This document shows positions 44,101 through 52,259 of a DNA stretch of 64,000 nucleotides, in pieces (positions within the stretch are counted from its first letter, which is position 1; every line of letters starts with the position of its first letter). Position numbers and translations under genes: made by a program. The stretch is from Amoebophrya sp. A120. Its lineage: Eukaryota > Sar > Dinophyceae > Syndiniales > Amoebophryaceae. The stretch is taken from contig CAJINV010000017.1 of the NCBI GenBank assembly GCA_905178155.1, forward strand, positions 550,722-614,721, read 5' to 3'. The notes beneath the pieces are model-generated. The model worked only from the letters and a program-made list of their open reading frames with translations. It searched no databases and was not told where the DNA came from.

Positions 44101-45585
44101 ACTAGTACTTGCCAACAACATGATCCAGTTCGAAGATTCGGTATGAAACTTTTAAAAAAATACGAATACTTCAAAAATAAACGACTTCAGATTTCCGTGC
44201 GCGCGAGGCCCGACTGCTGAAGAACCCGAAATTTCTCGACGCCCTGAATGTAACCTGTTCCTGGGACCCGCTGGACCTCCACAATGCCCGGCAGCGGGAT
44301 CGGGAACTGCGGTTCGACGGTCTGGAGATGATTGACTTCATCAAAAACCCGGTGTTCCGCCGCATCCGGAATAAGCAAATCCTGATCCGGTCCTTCCACA
44401 GCCTGCTGTCCCGGTCCCTCGTGGTCGACATCCAGAAGTCCTGGGCCATTCTGTTCAACGACCTGCAGAACGAGACCAACGTGGACGTGCATGCGTTGAT
44501 GGAGTACCCCGACGTGTCGGACGGGAACAACTGTCTGCTACACAAAATTCTCCGCGTCGGCACCGTGTACGACGTTTCCATTGCCCTGACCGGCGAGTTA
44601 TGCATTGCAAAAGCATCGTACTAGTACAAATTGCATTACAAATTTGCTCAGCATGAGAAACAACGCAATTTGTAATGCTGTTTTACCTTAGGAAGAAGAT
44701 TTCTCATGCATATTTGCAATTAGTACGAGTACGATACTTCTGCACAGGATACGAGTGCGCGGTGGAGATGAACTACGAGCCGCTGGTATCCTCAGTAAAA
44801 ACGTACCCACACCAGAGCTGTAATGCAGATTTGCAAAGACAGGGAGACTTGTAATGCGCATCCCCATGAGAGCCATTTCCAATCGTGTTTTGGAATTTGT
44901 AATGCTGTAAACAGGATTAGCAGTTGGATTTCTGATGCAGCTGGCCTTGCGAACCTGCACTACGCTACGGACTGCAGCTTGTGATGCGTGACTCACAAAA
45001 CTCCTAGGCTTGTGTTGCAAAATCCCCATCCTGACTCTGGTGTGGGTACGTTTTTACTCAGGATAGCTGGTGGCGGCGCAGTCGGTCACCAACGAGCAGA
45101 AGCGGGACAAGGAGAAGGAGATGAAGCGGCTCTACGGCGGCGCCGTGTACGCGAAAATGAAAAAGCAGCAGGACCGGGAGGAGAAGGAGAACGCGCTGCC
45201 CTTCTTTCAGTCCTACGTGGACGTTTCCAAGTCGTTTGTGGTGGAGTTCCACGGCAACCGACTGCAGCCCGTGATCGACTGGAGCTACAACGTGATCTCG
45301 AATAGGTTGCTGTCCGGGGAAAAGTCCTCCGTGTTCCTCGGGCTGATCATCGGGTATGTGCGGTCGCCGGTCTATCGAGAGTTGTTCTCAAGCAAGGTGG
45401 GCAGGAGGTGGCTGATCTCGTTTTTCGTGCGATATCGGACCTTCGCCGATTGGGACTCAGTGAACATCAACGGGCAGTCGGTGCTCTCACTGGCAAACGA
45501 TCCGAAAATGGACAAGGAATTCAGGTTGCTCATAAATTCCATCCAACAAAAGTGCATCGCCATGGTGGAAGCCAGGCAGAAATAA
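41157..45585 (+). CDS. Unknown 928-aa protein built from nine exons, six introns being introners
   Basis: Exons 41157-41575, 41790-41950, 42208-42915, 43179-43521, 43835-44007, 44106-44138, 44194-44598, 44757-44786 and 45071-45585 sum to 929 codons including stop. The introns are introners H, A3, A4, D2, I and E, one GT-AG intron (44008-44105) and one 55-nt intron flanked by AGATT repeats. Two exons are only about 30 nt. The protein is soluble-looking, with a Glu/Lys/Gly-rich linker (EKKEGETSEEEETPGGTGP) and helical parts. RDMDGGKTVLEYALDVYWG recalls an ankyrin-type repeat but only weakly. No catalytic motif is recognised. Each join reads through cleanly, for example ILSD-NVFHDRN, KNCC-LALINF, IIGP-ERRYLR, LTGE-CAVEMN and YEPL-VAAQSV. 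Confidence 0.8.
41576..41784 (+). mobile_element. Introner H
   Basis: A 209-bp element. The left TIR is TATCCAGGAAAAAAAGTGTC; the right TIR contains CACAGTTTTTTTCTTGCATA. ACCGT occurs at 41571-41575 and 41785-41789. Excision gives DGTTTVDAVV in frame. Confidence 0.9.
41951..42202 (+). mobile_element. Introner A3
   Basis: A 252-bp family-A element, TATGAAATG to CATTTGATA, with GGACA at 41946-41950 and 42203-42207. The interior is close to the reverse complement of A4. Excision joins ILSD-NVF in frame. Confidence 0.95.
42916..43173 (-). mobile_element. Introner A4 (inverted relative to A3)
   Basis: A 258-bp family-A element with CTGCC at 42911-42915 and 43174-43178. Its interior reads as the reverse complement of A3: for instance A3 has GAGAAATCCCCCATTTTGG, while A4 has a matching complement around CGGGGATTTCTC. 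Excision joins KNCC-LALI in frame. Strand is given relative to A3. Confidence 0.95.
43522..43829 (+). mobile_element. Introner D2
   Basis: A 308-bp family-D element. The left end is TATGGAACTGTCAGGATTGA; the right end contains CAAAGCTGACGCTTCCATA. CCGGA occurs at 43517-43521 and 43830-43834. Excision joins IIGP-ERRYL in frame. Confidence 0.9.
44139..44193 (+). other. 55-nt intron with 5-bp direct repeat
   Basis: The repeat AGATT lies at 44134-44138 and 44189-44193. Removing one copy plus the interval joins FED-FRAREA in frame. A GT-AG choice (GTATGA to CTTCAG) gives an early stop. No TIRs are left, so it may be an eroded introner. Confidence 0.6.
44599..44751 (+). mobile_element. Introner I
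   Basis: A 153-bp element. The left end is TATGCATTGCAAAAGCATCG; the right end is TACGATACTTCTGCACAGGATA in approximate complement. CGAGT occurs at 44594-44598 and 44752-44756. Excision joins LTGE-CAVEM in frame. Confidence 0.85.
44787..45065 (+). mobile_element. Introner E
   Basis: A 279-bp element with nearly perfect TIRs: left TATCCTCAGTAAAAACGTAC, right GTACGTTTTTACTCAGGATA. GCTGG occurs at 44782-44786 and 45066-45070. Excision joins YEPL-VAAQ in frame. It lies 35 bases after introner I. Confidence 0.95.
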
Positions 45586-46323
45586 TAAAATCTTGGGAGG
45601 TCGTAGACAACCCACTTAGACTTACAAAGTATAGATACCACCACGCGGGCGAGTTTCTAGTATCTTGAGTTATGATTCAGTACTTGAAAAGGTGGCAAAA
45701 TTTAGGAGTGCTAGTAGGATTTTTAGCCCATCAACATATTAGTTTTTTCGGGATTCACCATACTCTTTTTGCCGCTACCAGTTTAGATAGCATACATACA
45801 TTAGTTGAGCATGATTCTCCTTTCAATGCAACTAGCATTTGATTTCTTCCCCGCAGCATCTGCGTAACCCGCAAAAGCACTGTTCTTTCGTGTATCCCAA
45901 ACCGAAACCTGGCACCCTGTGCAACATGAAGTCACTAATTTTCATTCACACACAAAGTCAGCAAGAGAGTTGAAGGGAGTGAGTTCCCCGCAGTTCCTGC
46001 GCTTCACTACTCTGTGTCTCCTGTTCTTATGTTCTTTACCCACAGCCGATGGTGCAAACGTGTTTCTCTGTTGTACGAGTTAGCTCATTGGCAGAGTGGG
46101 AGGTTGTAGAGTTCTATCGTCGTGCGCATTAAATTCAGTTGAGCAAGTAGTTGTGCACCGCAATAAATCATGTCGAGGAGAGATGCAACCTGAGAGCAGC
46201 CGCATGGGCAGACTGTCAGAAAGAAAGAAATTGTGTTTTAGTTTTTCTTGAAAGGAAGGCATTAGCTTTTACTGAAGCCATTGTTAGGAAGCGCTCACGT
46301 TCTTGCAGTTGCGCACGAGGAAG
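45586..46323. other. Intergenic, nothing recognised
   Basis: About 0.7 kb with no supported gene. Confidence 0.5.
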
Positions 46324-46620
46324 ATGTTATCCTTCTGGCCCTCCTTCGTTGGTGGCAGTGCGGAGGAGGAGGAAGACCCTACCAATGGCGCAGACACAAA
46401 CTACCCCATCGGCCCGCAGCACTCCGTCACGTCCAATGCGAGTTTTGGTCGACAAAAGTCTGTTTTTAACCCGAAACAAGCGGTCAACACGATCGCGCGA
46501 GGGACGTATTTCATTAGAAACAAGTTTCTGGCGAAGACAGCCAGTATGAAGAACGAAACTGCAACGGAACGCGATACGACCCGGAATATGATCACCAGCA
46601 TCTTCTTCAGACCCTGCTGA
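46324..46620 (+). CDS. Small unknown 98-aa protein
   Basis: ORF starting MLSFWPSFVGG, with an acidic patch (AEEEED) and then a basic C-terminal half (ARGTYFIRNKFLAK). No domain is recognised. A 9-bp perfect hairpin (46644-46652 with 46668-46676) lies just after the stop. It could be a separate gene, or the first exon of the following model. Confidence 0.35.
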   Translation: MLSFWPSFVGGSAEEEEDPTNGADTNYPIGPQHSVTSNASFGRQKSVFNPKQAVNTIARGTYFIRNKFLAKTASMKNETATERDTTRNMITSIFFRPC

Positions 46621-46643
46621 ATTGGTACATGTTGCATAACACG

Positions 46644-46676
46644 GAAAATGTCCTAATGTGGTTTAGCGACATTTTC
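46644..46676. repeat. Short perfect hairpin
   Basis: GAAAATGTC at 46644-46652 and GACATTTTC at 46668-46676, with a 15-nt loop, 23 bases downstream of a stop codon. A 3'-end signal is conceivable, but it may be chance. Confidence 0.4.
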
Positions 46677-47042
46677 TCGTAGTCGTAGTGTGCGTGGAGG
46701 TGCATACTGATACTGAACCGCAATGAAGTTGTCCACCAATAATAATTCTCGAGGAAGAGGGTGATTTTGCACGGGATACGCGAAATACCAGAAGGGTATT
46801 GCATGGAAGACTACGATTGCGAGTTCATCCTCACAACCTTGCCAGAAGTCTCTCGACTGTATCACGCTGAGTATCTACCGCTGGGATGCGACTGCAGTAT
46901 ATCTAACTTCTACTTTTTTATTTGCTGCAGATATGGTGCCGATCGACACACGTATTGCATGCAAAAATTCCATATTGTAAAAGTGGTTTCCGCCGCCCCT
47001 CCACCCGCTGCAATATTAATTCTGACTCACTTACTTGCACAG

Positions 47043-47704
47043 GCCTCCTGAAAGTCTACCCGGATGCGGTTCCCCGGGGAATGGACGTGTACTCGCTTTT
47101 GTCCACCATGTACAACAGTAAGTTTTCGTCTTTCCTGCCCCAATTCGGCTGCGACTTCCTTGACGGCGACGACTGCTCCTACGCCATCATTCTGGAGCCG
47201 GCGTATCAAATGCAAAAGTGTCTGGGTCTGGAAGACTGCGAGACTTGTCATGGTTGTCTGGCATGACCAAAAAGTTTGTGATGCGTGTCCAAGAAGAGGC
47301 CCTCCTGCCTGTCATGCAAAAACGCAGTTTGTCATGCGAAAAACGCAACGCAAAGAAGCGCAGACATTTCTCATGCTTGCCTGTGCATTACAGGGCATCC
47401 ACTATTCCCAACGCAGCATTACAAGTTTCCAGACCCAGACATTTTTACATTTTATACGGCCTACCCGCAGTTTATCTCCGTGCCGAATTTCATCAAGGAT
47501 TTTGCAAAACTGAAGCACAACCACGAACTGAAAAACCGGCTGCTGGCGCGGATCTTCGGCAAGTTGTTTTCCTTCTTGATCCTCACCCACGAAGAGAATT
47601 GCATGGGGTGGTTTGACTACGTGAACACAATGTACTTGGAAGCGGGGTACGAAAACTTGAAGTTTTTTCACCTGGGATTCACCCAGTATCGAATCGAAAT
47701 TTGA
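47043..47704 (+). CDS. Unknown protein, last two exons (5' part unresolved)
   Basis: Exon 47043-47203 follows an AG acceptor (GLLKVYPDAVPRGMDVYSLL). Exon 47462-47704 follows introner A5 and ends at TGA. Excising A5 joins LEPA-YPQFISV in frame. Upstream exons probably lie at 46800-46980, where MEDYDCEFILTTLPE is open, but I cannot fix their splice sites. The end of the protein is hydrophobic and aromatic (RIFGKLFSFLILTHEENCM), without a clear membrane segment. Composition and position resemble the preceding 928-aa gene, so they may be related. Confidence 0.55.
47204..47456 (+). mobile_element. Introner A5
   Basis: A 253-bp family-A element, TATCAAATG to CATTTTATA. Flanks are CGGCG at 47199-47203 and CGGCC at 47457-47461, one base different. 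Excision keeps the frame. Confidence 0.9.
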
Positions 47705-47883
47705 AGCGACGGTGCACGACTTGCTAGAATCCACATGAAGTAGAAATGCTGACGATGCCTGAGTCGTCGAGGAAGACCCAACTGTATAGCAGCTTCCTTA
47801 CGTAGGTGCAGCTTTTGCCTTGCGCTGATTACTTGCGCTTTGCATTTTTCTGCACGTGTGTGCCGGCTGCAATTTCTTTTTCA

Positions 47884-49329
47884 ATGCATACATCCGATTC
47901 CAACAAGACGAGAATGCAGAAGATCGCGGCCGACTTCATGCAGTGTGCGGATTTGCTAGACAAGATCCTTCTTTTGGACGAAAACCCCGAGAAAATCCCC
48001 GCCGGCCACCCCTTCGCGAAGAAGAAAAAGCTCTTCGGAAGGAGCAACAGTCCGAAAATCGGTCATGGCGGTGCAGCAGCAGCAGGCGGAGCAAATTTTC
48101 ATGCCGGTATGAATTCAGCGGCGTCGCCAGGAGGCAAAGGAAACAAACCAGCTAATCGCGGCGGCGTGATGAAGCGGGACCAGACGCGGCAATTTGACTT
48201 TGCCGGCTTGGAGGATGAGACTCAACATGGCGCAGGAGATTTGAATTTTGGAAACGATCCGAATAACGCGGATCAAATCCAGAATGATTTTGGCTTTCAG
48301 CAACAGGAGCAGAACAACCTGAGCTCCATGATCATCTCGCAGGAGGAAGCGGATGACGGAAACTACGGGGAGAACTTTTACAAAAATCAGCCGCTAGAAC
48401 ATCAACTACCCTCAGATGATGGCGTCGGGAACTACCCATACGGAATGGGTTACGGTGCTGGGGCCAGTTTCGCTGGACAACTTCAAGGGTTTGGAGAACA
48501 GGACCAAACGACGTACGCGTACGGCGCATCAAGTGGTTATAACTACGCGAGCACTTCTGGAGCAAACAATGACTACGGGCATCAACCAGCAGAAGATAAT
48601 TCCAACAGCAACTACTTTTACAACAACCAGTACAACAGCAGCAACTTTTTCCAGACCGAAGGGCAGCACAATGAGGAGCCGGGTTCGGAGCAGGCGTCTT
48701 TGAACGACGTGAACGTAACGGCTGGCTGTATCGAGGTGGAAGAGGAGGAAGCAGAATTGGACTACCCGCACGACAACCTGTTGCAGCACAAATCCTTGAT
48801 GGACTTCCGGAAGACGTTGCATTTCATGACGAAGATTGAAGAAGCGGTGAACCACCCGTTTCTGATCGAGTACGAAGCGAAGAACCGTATCGATTTGCTG
48901 CACAAGCTGTTCAAACGGAACGGGAAGGACAACCTCCATCTGTCGCAAAATCTCTGTGACTCGTCCGTGATTATGGGCGCATTGCAACGGTTGGAGAAAG
49001 CGGAGGAGGCGAAAAACAGTACTAGCGGCCCTGCAGGTGCTTCTGGGGGGAGAAAAAGTACGGGTCTAGCTGCACTAGCCGGGGGGAGAAGCAGCACTGC
49101 CAGTAGTATCAACGCCGCTGCAGGAGCGCTGCAATCACAATCGGTTTTGTCGGTCTATTCTAAAACGAAGTCGGCACTCGGAGCCGGCGTGGGTCGGCAG
49201 TCAACTGTTGGAAAAGTGAAGAGTATGAAAAGTTCGAACCTGAAGCAAATTGAGGAAGAACCCGGAGCGATGACGCGGCGGCAAACGCGCACCACCAGTC
49301 GCAGTCCGGGAGGTGGAGGGAGGATGTAA
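47884..49329 (+). CDS. Unknown 481-aa protein with prion-like Asn/Gln/Tyr/Gly region
   Basis: ATG 47884 gives MHTSDSNKTRMQKIAADF; the frame is open further upstream to 47806, so the start is provisional. The N-terminal 40 residues look helical. Residues about 100-290 are rich in Asn, Gln, Tyr, Gly and Ser (ASSGYNYASTSGANNDYGHQ, SNYFYNNQYNSSNFF), like prion-like domains. A conserved-looking helical domain follows (LMDFRKTLHFMTKIEEAVNH, YEAKNRIDLLHKLFKRNGKD). The tail is Ser/Gly/Arg-rich, ending in TRRQTRTTSRSPGGGG. The family is not recognised. Condensate formation is a possible inference from composition only. Confidence 0.55.
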   Translation: MHTSDSNKTRMQKIAADFMQCADLLDKILLLDENPEKIPAGHPFAKKKKLFGRSNSPKIGHGGAAAAGGANFHAGMNSAASPGGKGNKPANRGGVMKRDQTRQFDFAGLEDETQHGAGDLNFGNDPNNADQIQNDFGFQQQEQNNLSSMIISQEEADDGNYGENFYKNQPLEHQLPSDDGVGNYPYGMGYGAGASFAGQLQGFGEQDQTTYAYGASSGYNYASTSGANNDYGHQPAEDNSNSNYFYNNQYNSSNFFQTEGQHNEEPGSEQASLNDVNVTAGCIEVEEEEAELDYPHDNLLQHKSLMDFRKTLHFMTKIEEAVNHPFLIEYEAKNRIDLLHKLFKRNGKDNLHLSQNLCDSSVIMGALQRLEKAEEAKNSTSGPAGASGGRKSTGLAALAGGRSSTASSINAAAGALQSQSVLSVYSKTKSALGAGVGRQSTVGKVKSMKSSNLKQIEEEPGAMTRRQTRTTSRSPGGGGRM

Positions 49330-51276
49330 AATCCTCTGTTCTTCCAGACATGGGAGCAGGGTCGTCTGATATCATAAAGACCAGAGTCGCTCGAAGTGAC
49401 ATCAACGTTAGTCTATGAAGACAGTGTAGTACATCACGAGAATCGAATAGCTTCGCCCGCTGGGTGTGAAATCGCAAACTTGCGCTAGAAGGTTCAGTTT
49501 AGTGGAAAAATCTTCTCCGCCCGCGGTTCGCTCTAGCCCGACGGTGCACGCTGCCGGTACTTCGTTTTCCCCTCGTGGCGACGTCGAGGTGTTGAGTCGT
49601 GCTCGACGAAGGACTACTTCGTGTAGCGTACGACACCTGCTTGAAGACTGACTGACGGACATCATGCCAACCTGTGCGTCTCTCCTCACCGCTTGCTTGC
49701 AGACTGGTGGAAGCTACTGCTACGGCAGCTGACGAAACGATCACGATCGAAAGAGAATGCGTTCGACGTCTGTCTTCGATGTGGCACACAACAGGTATGA
49801 AGAAATTTATAAGACAATAAGCATTTTTGCACTACAGTGTGGTACGTTCGGCGTAGGTTGCAGCGAATTTTGAATTGACCACGTAGCACCACGTCGTCGC
49901 GAAGGAAAAATCGATAATCTAATACTAAAAAACAGAAATCACTACGGGATCGGTGCGTTGTGCGAACAGGGAAACGGGGTCGATCAAGAGACGGGAATCA
50001 GCCGGCAAACGTGGTGAACAAAAAAAACGTCTTTTGGGTCTTGCAGTGTCCACGGATGGTTGTAATGATATACTCATTATGTTTCTGAAGCGGAAAAGAT
50101 GAAGTTTCTGGTTCGACATGTCGCCGAACTGGACTACAGCTGTCCAGTATGTGAATAAAAAATTTTGTAGTACTGTCCACACGGTGCAAAAAATGTACGA
50201 CGAAAATTTGCAATTAGAACGGATGATATGAGACGCGCACGACTTACACGGAAAGATTTGTTCGCCGCGTATGTGACGTCCTCGAGGAATCAAGGACGCG
50301 AACAGCACGAATTACAGGTTACTGATGATCTCGCGCAGGTCGAGATGGGTGAAGTGCTGATCAATCGCTGATGTTGTAAATGTATAGATCCGGAAATTGT
50401 TGCTCACGCATCAAAATTGGAGCCACTCACCAATATATGAAAAAATGTAGGATCTACAGTGATCGCATATGATCGTCGTGCACGACAAACGTCAGGTCGT
50501 GGGGAGACTGTCGTACGACAGAAGAAATTTTGATCGTGATGGGGTTGTCGTACAATAGACGGAATTAAGATCGGGGTGGGATTGTCGTGCAACGTCATAG
50601 TATCCGAATGCAGTTAGTGATCGTCATAGAAATTATGTTCAAATAGTGAGCTCATGATGCAAAAATGAAAAAATGAATCTGGATTTTTCTACGCCACAGT
50701 TTTTCACTCGGGTCGATTGTACTGAAAGTTTTTTCACCTGCGGTCCACCCAGTGACGTCTTCGAGTCCATCGTAGTTTAAAAAATTATGACTTTTTTTAT
50801 AGGGAGTTCTGGAACTTTATCAACGTTTATCAATCGATCGCGGCTACGTAAAATATTTGCGGAATAGATAGTCACAACTCTGTACAATCGGACAATCGTA
50901 ACCAAATGCAAGCATACTTTTAGGCTTTCAATTTTTTTAGCACGGGGATTTTTCAGGTGACTCTATTTGATTAGACCGCAAGTGTAATATTTACAGTTTA
51001 TTCTATACGCGGAGAGCGACTGAGTAACCCGGGCGGCACGGAATGGTGCGGCGATGCAAATTATCGTTGAGAAAAATAGGTCGTCGTGGAGTATACCACT
51101 TGATGCATGCATGAATGGCGACAAAGAAAAGTTGCATGTAGTTGGTGGGATCTGTACATGGGCCGGATTTTGGTGTGAAGTGAATGGACGGAGAATATCG
51201 CCAGTCGCCGAGCGTGGTCACGTACCATGATCAAAATGATATTGCTCCACGATGACGACTTTTGCACTTAATAAAA
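49330..51276. other. Gene-poor stretch with a short two-copy repeat
   Basis: About 1.9 kb without a supported gene. Near 50530-50600 two similar units of about 40 bp occur (GATCGTGATGGGGTTGTCGT and GATCGGGGTGGGATTGTCGT). Confidence 0.45.
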
Positions 51277-51927
51277 ATGCGCGGTCGAACTCGACCCCCC
51301 AATTTCTTGTACACGGGACGCCACGGCTATGGAAGCGTCAGGTTTGAAATCGTCAGAGTTGAAATAGTTTGTCATGCACAAAGTGCAGCCCTCAAGGTGC
51401 CTGCCTTGCAGAGTATGCAAGTGAGGTATATTGTAAGCCGGTTGTGGGGTAGAAACTGAGCTGCTGAAATAGCATGACAGAACGCGTCTTTCTTACCCAA
51501 ACAGCATGACAGACTGGATTGCGGCTCTGCCCAAATTGGTCATGCGCCACTTGGAAACTGGGTCACAACTTTCATCCATTTTATGCATGACAAAGTACTT
51601 CAATTTTGTCGATTTCAACTCTGAGACATCCATAACGGCTCGGCCGAAGACTCGCGAATGCAATCGTATAATTTTGCGGCGCAAGGATGCGGACGGGAAA
51701 TTAGAGCCGCCTTCGATTATGATGATGAAGTTGTTACGCTCTTCAGGATGTTTAATGATCGCCGCCCCGCCGGCAGAGGAAACATGTTGAGGGGCTCAAT
51801 CCGAGGAACACTCTCCAACAACCATGAAAATAGGTTGTGTCCGGAGTGTAGGTTGAACTTGTTTTACCTGAAGAGCTCAATCACGTCTGGACATGAGTTT
51901 GAAGCTGTCCGCCATGGACAGTCGTAA
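51277..51927 (+). CDS. Small 112-aa protein revealed by removing introner D3
   Basis: Exon 1 (51277-51327) starts MRGRTRPPNF; exon 2 is 51640-51927. Excising D3 with one ACGGC copy gives TGRHG-SAEDSRMQSYN and 113 codons including stop, with no interruption. Neither exon alone would be noticed. The protein is Arg-rich and contains one CPEC pair (RLCPECRLNLFYL), which might bind metal, but a second cysteine pair is absent. Function unknown. It is the only supported gene between 49.3 and 58.4 kb. Confidence 0.6.
51328..51634 (+). mobile_element. Introner D3
   Basis: A 307-bp family-D element. The left end is TATGGAAGCGTCAGGTTTGA; the right end contains TCAACTCTGAGACATCCATA. ACGGC occurs at 51323-51327 and 51635-51639. 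Confidence 0.9.
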
Positions 51928-52145
51928 CGTATTTCTTCTTGCGGTAGCACTACTGACTGTACAGGCACGGAGGGCGTAACAATACGACACTGCATACACG
52001 AATTCTGCCGACTCCACCGCGGACTTCCGATCGAATGTTTTGAATGCGCAAAACACTTACCCATTTCAAGTTTTCGGGAAGCCGTGCAGAAGGAGGTTGG
52101 ATTTCGGCTGTTATCATCCTCTATGGTGTTGCTTTCGTCACGCGG

Positions 52146-52259
52146 ATAGAAATTTGTAATGCATAAATCAGAAACATCGACCACACGCACCTCCAGCCAT
52201 ACATTTTATGCATTACAAATTATTTCAACTTTGACGATTTCAAACCTGACGCTTCCATA
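52146..52259 (+). mobile_element. Truncated family-D element (D4)
   Basis: A full right TIR ends GCTTCCATA at 52259 and nearly matches the reverse complement of D3's left end. Only the inner part of a left TIR (TTTGTAATGCATAAAT) is present. No direct repeat was found, so it looks like a decayed copy in non-coding DNA. Confidence 0.65.
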
